A stretch of DNA of 64,000 nt from an uncultured Eubacteriales bacterium. Its GTDB lineage: Bacteria > Bacillota > Clostridia > Oscillospirales > CAG-272. Shown piece after piece: positions 42,079 to 51,629 of this stretch. The stretch is from assembly GCA_949299535.1 (NCBI GenBank), contig CASGAQ010000003.1, positions 1-64,000 on the forward strand. The letters are read 5' to 3'. Position 1 is the first letter of the stretch. Each line of letters begins with the position of its first letter. The position numbers were made by a program, and so were the translations under genes. Under the pieces are notes generated by a model. That model saw nothing but the letters and a program-made list of their open reading frames with translations. It was not told the origin of the DNA and searched no databases.

Positions 42079-43200
42079 ATGTACAACAATACAGACGCTC
42101 TTCAGCCCGATAAGCTTGAGCAAATACTTGCGCTTCGTCCCGAAGGTGCAAGTGATGAAGGCAAAAAGGTAGATAACCTTGAAAACCGCATGAAAGGTGC
42201 TTTGATCGGTCGCTTTGCAGGCTGCGTGCTCGGTATTCCCGTTGAACTTTATTCTATCGCAAGAATGCAGGCTGTTGCTCTTGAAACAGGCACTACGTTC
42301 CCGCCTCAGACATACTGGAAAGGTACTGATCAGCCCGAAAAGATCCACTACCAGACGAATGTAAGAACGGATTACCTCGAACAGAACATCAACAAAGTTC
42401 CCGTCGACGATGATATTACATACGTTATACTCAACCTTCTTCTTCTCGAAAAATACGGCAAAAACTACACGGTTGACGACGCAGGCAAGCTCTGGCTCGA
42501 CATTCTTCCCATCGCATGCACGGCAGAAGACGAAGCTCTCCAGCAGATGCGCGCAGGCACAAGACCCGAATGTGCCGCAAACTTCAACAACTATGTTGAA
42601 TGGATAGGCGCTGCTATCCGTGCCGACGCTTTCGGTTACGCAGAAGCAGGCAATCCCGCTGCTGCAGCCAAACTTTCCTACAACGACGCTTACCTCACAC
42701 ACAGAAAGAACGGTATCTACGGCGAAATGTTCTGCGCTGCTTCCGTTGCCGCTGCGTTCACAGCAAAAACTCCTATTGACGCAGTAAAAGAAGGTATGAA
42801 ACAGATCCCAAAAGATTCTGAACTCTATCAGGCTCTCGAATGGGCGTTCTCCGTTGAAGACAAAGTTACAAACTACCTCAGAGCGCGTGAACTCATCGAC
42901 GAAAAGTTCAAGAGAATGCATCCCGTTCACACCATCAACAACATGGTAGCTATCGTATTTGCTCTCATGCTCGGCGGCAATGACTACCAGAAGTGCATAA
43001 GCGAATGTGTTGCCATCGGTCTTGACAACGACTGCACAGGCGCTACTGTCGGTTCCATCGCAGGCGCTTGCCTTGGTTTCGACGCTATCCCCGAGTACTG
43101 GTACAAAAATTTCAACGATACGGTCGGCACCTACCTCAAAGGCTATGCCGAAGTTTCTCTCTCCGACGTTATCAACAGATTTATCAAGCTCAACGGCTAA
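42079..43200 (+). CDS. ADP-ribosylglycohydrolase family protein
   Basis: 373 residues from the ATG at 42079, with GGAGG upstream; an earlier TTG is too near that site. The family removes ADP-ribose from proteins or small molecules using two Mg2+. Motifs are MKGALIGRFAGCVLGIPVE at the N-terminus, VDDDITYVIL (metal ligands) and the C-terminal IGLDNDCTGATVGSIAGA with Asp ligands. The usual D-T-D is D-N-D-C here. The codons are strongly optimised and both promoter and terminator are its own, so it may be highly expressed, which is unusual for this family. Substrate unknown; a sugar or nucleoside catabolic role is possible. Confidence 0.92.
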   Translation: MYNNTDALQPDKLEQILALRPEGASDEGKKVDNLENRMKGALIGRFAGCVLGIPVELYSIARMQAVALETGTTFPPQTYWKGTDQPEKIHYQTNVRTDYLEQNINKVPVDDDITYVILNLLLLEKYGKNYTVDDAGKLWLDILPIACTAEDEALQQMRAGTRPECAANFNNYVEWIGAAIRADAFGYAEAGNPAAAAKLSYNDAYLTHRKNGIYGEMFCAASVAAAFTAKTPIDAVKEGMKQIPKDSELYQALEWAFSVEDKVTNYLRARELIDEKFKRMHPVHTINNMVAIVFALMLGGNDYQKCISECVAIGLDNDCTGATVGSIAGACLGFDAIPEYWYKNFNDTVGTYLKGYAEVSLSDVINRFIKLNG

Positions 43201-43213
43201 TAGAAGAAAAAAC

Positions 43214-43247
43214 AAAATCGGCAGTTCAAATGAACTGCCGATTTTTT
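43214..43247. terminator. Bidirectional terminator
   Basis: AAAATCGGCAGTTCA pairs with GAACTGCCGATTTTTT, shared by the converging ADP-ribosylglycohydrolase and htpG genes. Confidence 0.85.
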
Positions 43248-43274
43248 GTTTTTATTTTTTTGTATTTCAGACGC

Positions 43275-45194
43275 TTATTTCATAAGACCGCATATCATAT
43301 TGCTGAGTTCCGTGGGATTTTCAACCGGAAGTCCGCTGATAAGACGAGCCATTGTATAAAGTATCTTTGCGTATTCGGCGACTTTTTCCTTTTCGCCCGT
43401 TGCGAACAATCCTTTAAGAGTCGTAGCAACGCTGTGACCGTCGTTTATCTCAAGAACGGTTTCTGCCTTGGGAGCGTTTTCGTTGCCGGGCATCTGTGAA
43501 AGTACCTTCTCCATCTCTGTGGAGATACCGCCTTCGCTGGAAAGGCAGACAGGGTGTTCCTTGAGCGTATTTGTAAATCTTACCGAATTTACCGAAGAAT
43601 CGCCTATGCTCTCTTTCATAAATTTAAGAAGCTCTGCCGCGTTTTCGTTTTCAGTCTTTATCTGCTCTTTTTCTTCATCTGTCGAGATATCGAGCTTGTC
43701 GTCACAAACATTTATAAACTTCTTGCCGTCATATTCTCCGAGTGTACGAATCGCAAACTCGTCGATATTTTCCGTAAGGTAAAGAACTTCAAAGCCTTTT
43801 TCTTTAACGGCTTCCGTCTTGGGAAGCATATCTATAATGTCTATACTGTCGCCGCAAGCATAGTAAATATTTTTCTGCTCCTCTTTCATGCGTGAAACAT
43901 ATTCTTTGAAAGTTACATATTTCTTCTCAAAGGAGGATTTGAACATGATAAGATCCTGCAAAACATCTTTATGTCTGCCGAAATCGGAGTAGATACCGTA
44001 TTTGAGCTGTGCACCAAACTCCTTGAAAAATTCTTCGTATTTTTCTCTGTCGTTTTCGAGCATTTTAGCAAGCTCATTTTTTATCTTCTTCTCTATCGAT
44101 TTTGCGATAGCTTTGAGCTGATGGTCATGCTGGAGCATCTCTCTGGATATATTAAGAGAGAAGTCTTCGCTGTCAACAAGTCCTTTTACAAAATTGAAAT
44201 AGTCGGGAAGAAGGTCGGCACATTTCTCCATTATCATAACGCCGGAAGAATAAAGCTGAAGTCCCTTTTCAAAATCCTTTGAATAGTAGTTGTACGGCGC
44301 TCTCTTAGGGATAAACAAAAGCGTTTCATAAGAAACAGTACCTTCTGACTTGGAGCGTATTACCTTCGCCGGAGCTTCATAATCATAGAATTTTTCACGG
44401 TAGAAGTTCGCATATTCATCTTCCGTCACTTCATCGGAAGATTTGTGCCATATCGGGACCATGCTGTTAAGCGTTTCAACTTCCGTATAAGTTTCGTATT
44501 TGGGAGCGTCCTTGTCAGTTTCTTCCGCTTTTTCGTTCTCGTCTTTTATAAGGCGGGTCTTCTCTACGCTCATCTTTATCGGATAACGTATATAGTCGGA
44601 ATATTTTTTGATAAGTTCACGGATACGGTATTCGTCGAGAAATTCGCTGTATTTTTCTTCTTCCGTATCGGGTTTTATGTGAAGCACGATCTCGGAGCCG
44701 TAATCGGAATATTCGCACGGTTCTATCGTGTATCCGTCAGCACCTTCCGATTCCCAAACAAAAGCATCTGCGGAGCCGAGCGCACGGCTTTTTACCGTTA
44801 TCTTGTCGCTTACCATGAACGCGGAGTAGAAACCTACGCCAAACTGTCCGATGATATCGAGCCCGTCCTGTTTGCCGTTTTCATTCTTGAAATCGAGAGA
44901 GCCGCTCTTTGCAATCGTGCCCAAATTGTTCTCGAGCTCGTCCTGAGTCATACCGCAGCCATTGTCGCGTATGGTAAGAGTGTTTGCTTCCTTGTTTCTT
45001 TCTATCGTTATCTCGTATGCGCTTCTGTCAAGTCCCAAAGAACTGTCCGTGAGCGCGCGGAAAGCTCTTTTGTCAATAGCGTCGCTTGCGTTTGATATAA
45101 GCTCTCTAAGGAATATTTCCTTGTGAGTATATATAGAGTTTATCATCATATCAAGCATTTTTTTGGATTCGGTCTTAAAAGATTTCTTTTCCAT
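43275..45194 (-). CDS. htpG: Molecular chaperone HtpG (Hsp90)
   Basis: 639 residues, full length. ATP-dependent homodimeric chaperone. The N-terminal GHKL ATPase has FLRELISNASDAIDK, TIRDNGCGMT, GTIAKSGS and IGQFGVGFYSAF. The middle domain has the catalytic-Arg region SLNISREMLQ, and the C-terminal dimerisation domain ends MARLISGLP. An acidic insert near residue 225 (EKAEETDKDAP) separates the N and middle domains, as in many Firmicutes. A TTGACT-17-TACAAT promoter lies upstream, and no CIRCE operator is present. Confidence 0.96.
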   Translation of the reverse strand: MEKKSFKTESKKMLDMMINSIYTHKEIFLRELISNASDAIDKRAFRALTDSSLGLDRSAYEITIERNKEANTLTIRDNGCGMTQDELENNLGTIAKSGSLDFKNENGKQDGLDIIGQFGVGFYSAFMVSDKITVKSRALGSADAFVWESEGADGYTIEPCEYSDYGSEIVLHIKPDTEEEKYSEFLDEYRIRELIKKYSDYIRYPIKMSVEKTRLIKDENEKAEETDKDAPKYETYTEVETLNSMVPIWHKSSDEVTEDEYANFYREKFYDYEAPAKVIRSKSEGTVSYETLLFIPKRAPYNYYSKDFEKGLQLYSSGVMIMEKCADLLPDYFNFVKGLVDSEDFSLNISREMLQHDHQLKAIAKSIEKKIKNELAKMLENDREKYEEFFKEFGAQLKYGIYSDFGRHKDVLQDLIMFKSSFEKKYVTFKEYVSRMKEEQKNIYYACGDSIDIIDMLPKTEAVKEKGFEVLYLTENIDEFAIRTLGEYDGKKFINVCDDKLDISTDEEKEQIKTENENAAELLKFMKESIGDSSVNSVRFTNTLKEHPVCLSSEGGISTEMEKVLSQMPGNENAPKAETVLEINDGHSVATTLKGLFATGEKEKVAEYAKILYTMARLISGLPVENPTELSNMICGLMK

Positions 45195-45238
45195 ATTTAT
45201 AATATCCCGTTATAGATAAATTAAATTTTACAAGCAAA

Positions 45239-45267
45239 ATTGTAGACCTTTTTATATAAAAAGTCAA
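45239..45267 (-). promoter_or_regulatory. Promoter of htpG
   Basis: -35 TTGACT (45262-45267), 17-bp spacer, -10 TACAAT (45239-45244). Confidence 0.7.
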
Positions 45268-45324
45268 GCGAAATTTGCTTTTTTAATTTATTGTTTACAA
45301 AGTTGTAATCTTTTCACAGAAAAC

Positions 45325-48300
45325 TTATTTTTTCTCGTTTTTAACAGTCGTTAGCATTACAAGAGTGAGTATTCTCTTGACGCACTCGCGTACACGCGCC
45401 CTTTCGAGCGTGCCGTTTTTCATCGCTTCAACTACGCCGTCAGAATCACCGAAATGCATTTTGAGGTCTTGGTCAGCCGAAAGCTCTTTTACATGGTCGG
45501 CGGCATTCGCAAAATCAGACATTATCATTCCGTCAAATCCGAAATCTCCGCGCAGTATATCATGGCAGTAGAGCGGATTTTCACTTACTCTTGTGCCGTT
45601 TAATATGTTATATGAAGTCATTATGGAATATGGCTTTGACTCGGATATGACTGTTTCAAAAGCTTTCATGTATATCTCTCGCATGGCGCGCGCAGAAACA
45701 CGGCTGTTTGATTTCAATCTTTGATATTCCGTATTATTCGCCGCAAAATGCTTGACTGTGACGGCGACATCATGCTCCTGAACACCCTTTACTATTGCCG
45801 AGGCAATAGTTCCCGTAAGATACGGGTCTTCCGACATATACTCAAAGTTGCGCCCGCAGCACGGGTCACGGTGAATATTTATAGCCGGAGCAAGCCATAC
45901 GTCGACATTGTAAAGATTCGCCTCAGTACCTATCGACTTGCCAAACTCATATGCAAGTTCCGTGTTCCAAGAAGCGGCTACCATCGTCGCGGACGGATAT
46001 ACCGTTACCGCATAATTCTGGCGGAATCCGACAGGACCGTCTGACCAGTAGCTTTCGGGTATGCCGCGTTCCGGTATATAAGCTATCTGACCGTTGCTGT
46101 TGCCGCAGGTAAGGCGCGCAAGCTCACTGTCGGAAAGACTGCATATAAACTCATCAAGAGACAGCTCTCCGCTCAAAACGTTTCTGAAATCATATCTGCT
46201 TTCTTTCGGAGGCAGGACTTTGCGCGGGAACTTTCCGCCGTCGGGCATATTTTCGTCGAGTTTTATTTGAGTTGAAACTTCTGCTTTTTCTTTCTTTTTG
46301 CTGTTCACAACTCTTGTACAGGGCTTAAACTCCATATATGCGAGAAGAGGAGTGTCCGTCGTAAGAGATATCAATTTCAAATAAGCTTCGCCGGCAGGAA
46401 GCGCAAGGCTGATGGGGCCGACGGTGCGGAACACATGAACTTCCTCATCATCGGTAGTCGTTGGAAGTTCTACGGATTCCATATCTTGTTTGACATTGTT
46501 TATCATGAACGAATATGTGTCCTCAAGCTTTCTTGAAGGCCGATAAGTCGTATAACGCAGAGTAACATCATAAAACCCCGCTTTTTCGACATCAAGCTTA
46601 TAAGTCGCATTTCTTCCGGGAGTATGCATACGGAAAAGTCCCTTTCCGTATTTAACATCACCGTCGGGGTCTTTAAACTCCCTTGATATTACACATAAAG
46701 CACATTCGGAAAATTTTCCGCCTTCAACAACGGAAACGCCTTCGGCAGAAATATGGACTGTCTCATCCAATTTTTCGAACGACATCGAAACTTCGGGAGC
46801 GTTTTCCTTGCCGCGGAAAACAAACTCACATGTTGACAAAGGTAATATCATTTCCCCGCCGCTTTCGCTGAAATATGCTTCGCTGTTTTCTATGAGCGAG
46901 CCGTCTATGTAAACTTCACACGATTCATCAGCGTTCAAACGCATATTATAAGCACCTGCTACTGTCACATTTATGCGGAACAAAACGGAGTTTCCGTCTA
47001 TGGAGATATATTGTTCGGGTCCTATATCGACTTTTGAGAAAGGACCTATCGGTATTCCGTCGGCAACATTAGGAGAAATTGCATCGAGTGATTCAAAGCA
47101 TCCGTCAGGCGTAAGACGTTTTGAAAGCTCGGTGGGAATATGGGCGCATTCTTTTATAACAGCGAAACAAGGATTGCCGAAAACACCTGCAAGTTCAAGT
47201 TTTTGTACATTATTTCCGAAGTAGACTGAATATTCGCCTTTTTCCATTACCCAAGAATCGGCTTTTCCGAGAGCGCCCGTATCATCAAACGAAGCCATAC
47301 GGGAAATAGGATAAGAAAGCGTCAGTATCTCCTCCTCTCCGGGTGAAAGGAGCCTTGTTTTTTTAAATGTTCGAAGCTCATATTTCGGAGTCCTCAGACA
47401 ACATGACGGAGAAGAACTGTAAAGCATTACAGTTTCTTTAGCCGAGTATTCGGATCCTGTGTTCTTAACAAGTATCTTTACTCGTACTTCTCCTGTAGCA
47501 TCGCTGTCACATTCAAACGAGAGAAGCTTTTTTTCAAATTCGGTATATGAGAGTCCATGTCCGAATGGATAAAGCACCTTTTCGCCTTTTCCGCAAAACG
47601 TTTCAAAGTAGCGGTATCCTACAAATATATCTTCATAATATTCCTGTATTATTCCCGACTTTTTGCCGAAATATTCGGAGGAGGGATGATCCACATAATG
47701 GCGTGCGACAGTATCGGTAAGCTTACCGGACGGAGAACATTTTCCGCAAAGGATATCTCCCAGCGCGTTTCCTCCCTCCATACCGGGAAAATTGAGAAGA
47801 AGCAACGCTTTTATCTCATCGCATTCCGTAAAAGAGAGGTCTATGAGGTTGCCGGAATTTATGATTACGGCAATTTTTCCGTAATTCCTACGCAAAGAGC
47901 AAAGAAGCGCAGATTCTTCCGCCGACAGCAAAAAATCGCCCTCACGATAAATCACATCATCGTTCTCGCCTGCAGTTCTTCCTATAACAAGCACGGCTTT
48001 TTCAGTCCTTGATGCGATATCGGCAATCTCATCTTCCGATATAGGCATTTCCGGATTCATATGCGAACCGCTTCCCCACAAGCCGAAAGAAGCGACTTGA
48101 TTTTCCGTACACCATTTACGGTAACGCGCCGCAAGTTCGGCGTCTGTATTTATACCGGCATTTTCCATGCCGTCAAGTATGCTGACACAATATTCGCTTT
48201 TGCAAAAAGCAGAACCGGTTCCGCATTTTATCGTATCTATCTGAGTTCTGCCGAACACGGCAACTCTCTCTTTTCCGAAAGGAAGCATTTTTTCTTCGTT

Positions 48301-48378
48301 TTTGAGAAGAACTATTCCTTCTCTTGCTATATCTCTTGCAAGAGCGCTTCTTTCAGACGAAGATATATAATTATCCAT
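45325..48378 (-). CDS. Glycoside hydrolase family 3 beta-glucosidase with permuted domain order
   Basis: 1017 residues, no signal peptide, so cytoplasmic. The usual GH3 C-terminal domain comes first (about 10-290: AREGIVLLKNEEKMLPF, FPGMEGGNALGDILCGKCSPSGKL, YPFGHGLSYTEF). It is followed by a fibronectin III-like domain (about 300-400), two CBM6/PA14-like beta-sandwiches (about 430-715) and finally the catalytic TIM barrel (about 735-1010: WSDGPVGFRQ, PAINIHRDPCCGRNFEYMSEDP, VKHFAANN). The nucleophile is Asp near residue 955 in MIMSDF, where most relatives have SDW. The reversed order is known from Ruminococcus albus and Butyrivibrio beta-glucosidases. It diverges from the GH20 gene. Confidence 0.92.
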   Translation of the reverse strand: MDNYISSSERSALARDIAREGIVLLKNEEKMLPFGKERVAVFGRTQIDTIKCGTGSAFCKSEYCVSILDGMENAGINTDAELAARYRKWCTENQVASFGLWGSGSHMNPEMPISEDEIADIASRTEKAVLVIGRTAGENDDVIYREGDFLLSAEESALLCSLRRNYGKIAVIINSGNLIDLSFTECDEIKALLLLNFPGMEGGNALGDILCGKCSPSGKLTDTVARHYVDHPSSEYFGKKSGIIQEYYEDIFVGYRYFETFCGKGEKVLYPFGHGLSYTEFEKKLLSFECDSDATGEVRVKILVKNTGSEYSAKETVMLYSSSPSCCLRTPKYELRTFKKTRLLSPGEEEILTLSYPISRMASFDDTGALGKADSWVMEKGEYSVYFGNNVQKLELAGVFGNPCFAVIKECAHIPTELSKRLTPDGCFESLDAISPNVADGIPIGPFSKVDIGPEQYISIDGNSVLFRINVTVAGAYNMRLNADESCEVYIDGSLIENSEAYFSESGGEMILPLSTCEFVFRGKENAPEVSMSFEKLDETVHISAEGVSVVEGGKFSECALCVISREFKDPDGDVKYGKGLFRMHTPGRNATYKLDVEKAGFYDVTLRYTTYRPSRKLEDTYSFMINNVKQDMESVELPTTTDDEEVHVFRTVGPISLALPAGEAYLKLISLTTDTPLLAYMEFKPCTRVVNSKKKEKAEVSTQIKLDENMPDGGKFPRKVLPPKESRYDFRNVLSGELSLDEFICSLSDSELARLTCGNSNGQIAYIPERGIPESYWSDGPVGFRQNYAVTVYPSATMVAASWNTELAYEFGKSIGTEANLYNVDVWLAPAINIHRDPCCGRNFEYMSEDPYLTGTIASAIVKGVQEHDVAVTVKHFAANNTEYQRLKSNSRVSARAMREIYMKAFETVISESKPYSIMTSYNILNGTRVSENPLYCHDILRGDFGFDGMIMSDFANAADHVKELSADQDLKMHFGDSDGVVEAMKNGTLERARVRECVKRILTLVMLTTVKNEKK

Positions 48379-48410
48379 AAATAAAAAACCTCTTTGATAT
48401 ATTTCTTATC

Positions 48411-48439
48411 ATTTTACCATATCGCACACCTTTTGTCAA
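48411..48439 (-). promoter_or_regulatory. Promoter of the GH3 gene
   Basis: -35 TTGACA (48434-48439), 17-bp spacer, -10 TAAAAT (48411-48416). Confidence 0.75.
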
Positions 48440-48592
48440 CATCAAACATGATTTTTTCAAACATTTACAGTTGTATTATTTCCAAAAGAACTCTTGGGTG
48501 TTGTATATATAAAATTCAAAATTCAGCTCTTACAAATATCTCTTTATCAAACGTCTCTCGAATTTGCATAATTCATCGATCGCTATTGAATT

Positions 48593-48620
48593 TTGACATT
48601 TTTTATTGTAAAATTAAAAT
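48593..48620 (+). promoter_or_regulatory. Promoter of the GH20 gene
   Basis: -35 TTGACA (48593-48598), 16-bp spacer, -10 TAAAAT (48615-48620). It is divergent from the GH3 promoter 150 bp away, so one regulator could serve both. Confidence 0.65.
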
Positions 48621-48655
48621 AAAGATACACTTATTTTATCATAAGGAGGAACATC

Positions 48656-50266
48656 GTGAATAATTTCAAATATTTCGGAGTTATGGTAGATTGCTCACGC
48701 GGAGCCGTCCCAAATGTCACATCTCTCAAACATTTTTTCGATATCATATCTGAAATGGGCTATAACTGCGTTATGCTGTATACCGAGGACACATACGAGA
48801 TCCCCTCTGAACCGTTTTTCGGATATAAACGCGGAAGATATTCGCAAGACGAACTGCGAAAGCTCGATATCTACGCTAAGAGCAAGGGCATAGAGCTTAT
48901 ACCATGTATACAAACGCTCGCTCATCTCAGCGCGATGTTCCGCTGGAATTGTTATAAGCCTATCTGGGATATAGACGATATTATTCTCATCGATGATGAA
49001 CGTACATATGAGTTGATAGACAAGATGTTCTCCTCTCTCTCCTCATGCATAAGTTCGAGAAAAATACATATCGGCATGGATGAGGCTCACAACGTGGGTC
49101 TTGGCAAATATCTCGACTCTCACGGATATTCCAACAGATACGAACTGCTTCTCCGACATCTTGAAAGAGTATGCAAAATAGCTCAAAAATACGGCTACGA
49201 AACGCTGATGTGGGAAGATATGTTTTTCCGTTTTATGCAGAACGGCGATTACCGCACTTCACAGAATATAGACTTCCCGAAAGAGATAACGGATAAAATT
49301 CCCGCGAACTGCTCCATGGTATATTGGGATTATTATGCAGAAAGAGCGGAAGTTTACAAAGCTATGTGCAAAAACTCCAAAAAGCTTTCGGATAAGGTTT
49401 GGTTTGCAGGAGGCGCATGGTGCTGGGGCGGATTTACACCGCACAACAAATTAAGCATAAGAAGAAACTCTCTGGCTCTGCCGATATGCAAGGAAGAAGG
49501 CATAGAAAATGTCATTCTGACAATGTGGGGCGACAACGGCGGCGAATGCCCTCCTTTTTCGGTACTGCCCGCGCTAATGCACGCCGCGGCATACGCGGAA
49601 GGACTATCCGAAACGGAAATGAAAGCAAAATTCGAAAAGATAACCGGCGTGCCGTATGATGACGCCATTATGCTCGACACCGCAAATCACATCTACGGAG
49701 ACAACATCAGTGTAGATTCATCGAACTATTCAAAACATAAACTGTATAATGATCCATTGAACGGCATAGCAAATGAAAACAGCGACAGCAGTATTAATGG
49801 CATAGACTCATCGATTTTCACTGAAAAAGCCGCAGTTCTTCGCAAAGCGCGCGAAAAAGCCGGTGATGAGTTGTTCCTCATATTCGATACACAGATAAAG
49901 CTTTGCGAAGCTCTGAACGTAAAGTTTGACCTAAATGAAAAAACGCGCAAAGCATATAATAAAAAAGATAAAAGTGCTCTAAGAGCGCTCGCTGAAACGG
50001 AATATCCCATATTTATCGAAAAGCTTGAAGCTTTTTATGAAGCATTCCGCGCACAGTGGCTTAAAATAAACAAACCGTTCGGACTGGAAATACATGAAAC
50101 TCGTCTCGGCGGACTTATGCTCCGCACGAAAAGCTGCCGCCGCATAATACTCGACTATTGCAACGGAATCATTGACACCATTCCGGAATTGGAAGAAGAA
50201 TCGCTTCCTCACGGCAGAGGATATATCGGAAGCTGGCGCGAAACATTCACCGCAGGCCCAATATAA
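48656..50266 (+). CDS. Glycoside hydrolase family 20 beta-N-acetylhexosaminidase-like enzyme
   Basis: 536 residues from a GTG with AAGGAGG 6 nt upstream. GH20 enzymes cleave terminal N-acetylglucosamine or N-acetylgalactosamine by substrate-assisted catalysis. The catalytic Asp-Glu pair is Asp142-Glu143 in KIHIGMDEAHN. Other barrel blocks are GYNCVMLYTEDTYEIP at the N-terminus, IPCIQTLAHLSAMFRW, TLMWEDMFFR and NVILTMWGDNGGECP. There is no signal peptide, so it acts on imported oligosaccharides. The protein lacks the separate N-terminal GH20b domain. The C-terminal helical half resembles intracellular hexosaminidases of Firmicutes. Confidence 0.88.
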   Translation: MNNFKYFGVMVDCSRGAVPNVTSLKHFFDIISEMGYNCVMLYTEDTYEIPSEPFFGYKRGRYSQDELRKLDIYAKSKGIELIPCIQTLAHLSAMFRWNCYKPIWDIDDIILIDDERTYELIDKMFSSLSSCISSRKIHIGMDEAHNVGLGKYLDSHGYSNRYELLLRHLERVCKIAQKYGYETLMWEDMFFRFMQNGDYRTSQNIDFPKEITDKIPANCSMVYWDYYAERAEVYKAMCKNSKKLSDKVWFAGGAWCWGGFTPHNKLSIRRNSLALPICKEEGIENVILTMWGDNGGECPPFSVLPALMHAAAYAEGLSETEMKAKFEKITGVPYDDAIMLDTANHIYGDNISVDSSNYSKHKLYNDPLNGIANENSDSSINGIDSSIFTEKAAVLRKAREKAGDELFLIFDTQIKLCEALNVKFDLNEKTRKAYNKKDKSALRALAETEYPIFIEKLEAFYEAFRAQWLKINKPFGLEIHETRLGGLMLRTKSCRRIILDYCNGIIDTIPELEEESLPHGRGYIGSWRETFTAGPI

Positions 50267-50356
50267 TATGGTGGATTCACTTATAAAATTATTTTAAGAA
50301 AAAACGAAAAAGATGTTTCTGATTTTTTAAATACTGATGAAAGGAATATAATAACT

Positions 50357-51553
50357 ATGTCAGATGAAAAAAAATCTGTTTTCAATGATGATATGCCTGT
50401 TACTGAAACAGACAAAAAAAGCTTAAAAAATGACGACGCGCTCCAAATGAATGAATCGGAAAAGGGAGAAGAAAATACGGAATGTGAGACCGAAAGCCTC
50501 AACTCCTCGGAAAACGGCGGCACATCGCCTGCACCCGAAACCGAAACAAAAGATTCACAGAAAAAAGGTGTTGATGACCTTGCGGAAAGAATGAATATCC
50601 GTGAAAAAATGAGACGCTGTTTAAATTATTGCGGCTGGACATTTATTATATTGATAATATCGTGGTTTACATTAAGTTTTTTCACAATATATATACCTTT
50701 CACTACGGAATACTATATGTTTTTCAACGAGCTTTCGCTCGGTATAGCCATACTAATTTCCTTCTGTTTTCTTAAAGCCAGTTCGCCTAAAGCGCCGTTT
50801 CAAAAGAAAAAAGTCCCCTTCAACCATATTATGATGCTTACCAGTGTTTGTATAGCCGTCGGCTATATCGGCAATCTCATAAGCAGTCAATTCATTGCTT
50901 TCTGGAATGTTTTCACTAACAGCAATGTAACAAACGAAGTCTCCGATATAATAATGAATATTGATCTTGTTCAGAATTTTCTTTTCGTTGGTATCGTAGC
51001 TCCCTTTTTGGAAGAATTTTTCTTCCGAAAGCTTCTCATCGACCGTATGCGTCCGTACGGCGAGCTTCTCTCGGTTATTATATCCTCGGCGTTCTTCGCG
51101 CTCTTCCATATGAACTTCAGCCAACTCATCTATGCGTTCGGCGTTGGATTGGTACTCGGCTGTCTTTATTACCGCTCAGACAATTATATTGCTGTCACCG
51201 CCCTCCATTCATTGTTCAATATTGTAATGGGTGTTATTCCCACTGTATTCTACGGTAAAATAATGCAGTTTTTTATAGAACTGGAATATATACAAGAATC
51301 AAGCGAGAGATTTTCACTGTTCCGCGAATACGCCGTTCCGCTTATACTTTATGCCGTCTATGCAATAGCGATATTGGCTCTTGTTATCGTAGGCATAGTA
51401 GTTTTCGCATCAAACGTAAAGAAAGTAAGACCGATAAAAAGCGAATATCCTCTTCAGGCAGAAGACTATCGCTTTGCCGTTCTTAAAAATCCCGGTATCA
51501 TCATCGCGGCGGTTATAGTGATACTTCTTACCGTATCAAGTCTATTTGTTTAA
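50357..51553 (+). CDS. CPBP-family intramembrane metalloprotease (CAAX protease-like)
   Basis: 398 residues. A long acidic, Ser/Glu-rich cytoplasmic N-tail (about 1-85) is followed by about eight hydrophobic segments. The family active site is present: motif 1 APFLEEFFFRKLLIDR (E-E-x3-R), motif 2 FALFHMNFSQLIYAFGVGLVLG and motif 3 ALHSLFN. CPBP proteins cleave or modify membrane peptides and appear in bacteriocin maturation, immunity and stress responses. No bacteriocin gene is adjacent. It starts 91 nt after the GH20 gene and has a terminator after it. Confidence 0.9.
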   Translation: MSDEKKSVFNDDMPVTETDKKSLKNDDALQMNESEKGEENTECETESLNSSENGGTSPAPETETKDSQKKGVDDLAERMNIREKMRRCLNYCGWTFIILIISWFTLSFFTIYIPFTTEYYMFFNELSLGIAILISFCFLKASSPKAPFQKKKVPFNHIMMLTSVCIAVGYIGNLISSQFIAFWNVFTNSNVTNEVSDIIMNIDLVQNFLFVGIVAPFLEEFFFRKLLIDRMRPYGELLSVIISSAFFALFHMNFSQLIYAFGVGLVLGCLYYRSDNYIAVTALHSLFNIVMGVIPTVFYGKIMQFFIELEYIQESSERFSLFREYAVPLILYAVYAIAILALVIVGIVVFASNVKKVRPIKSEYPLQAEDYRFAVLKNPGIIIAAVIVILLTVSSLFV

Positions 51554-51568
51554 CAACATGATAAACAT

Positions 51569-51611
51569 AAAAAGATATCCCTTTCCTTTTTCGGAACGGG
51601 ATATCTTTTTT
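51569..51611. terminator. Bidirectional terminator
   Basis: AAAAAGATATCCC (51569-51581) and GGGATATCTTTTT (51598-51610) pair; it serves the CPBP gene and the converging P-type ATPase gene. Confidence 0.8.
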
Positions 51612-51629
51612 ATCATATAAAATGAGCTG

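Noticed and set aside
42025-43215. A 396-codon open frame opposite the ADP-ribosylglycohydrolase gene
   Set aside because: Shadow of a highly codon-biased gene; no ribosome site or recognisable domain.
45195-45324. CIRCE (HrcA) operator in front of htpG
   Set aside because: No TTAGCACTC-N9-GAGTGCTAA inverted repeat in the region.
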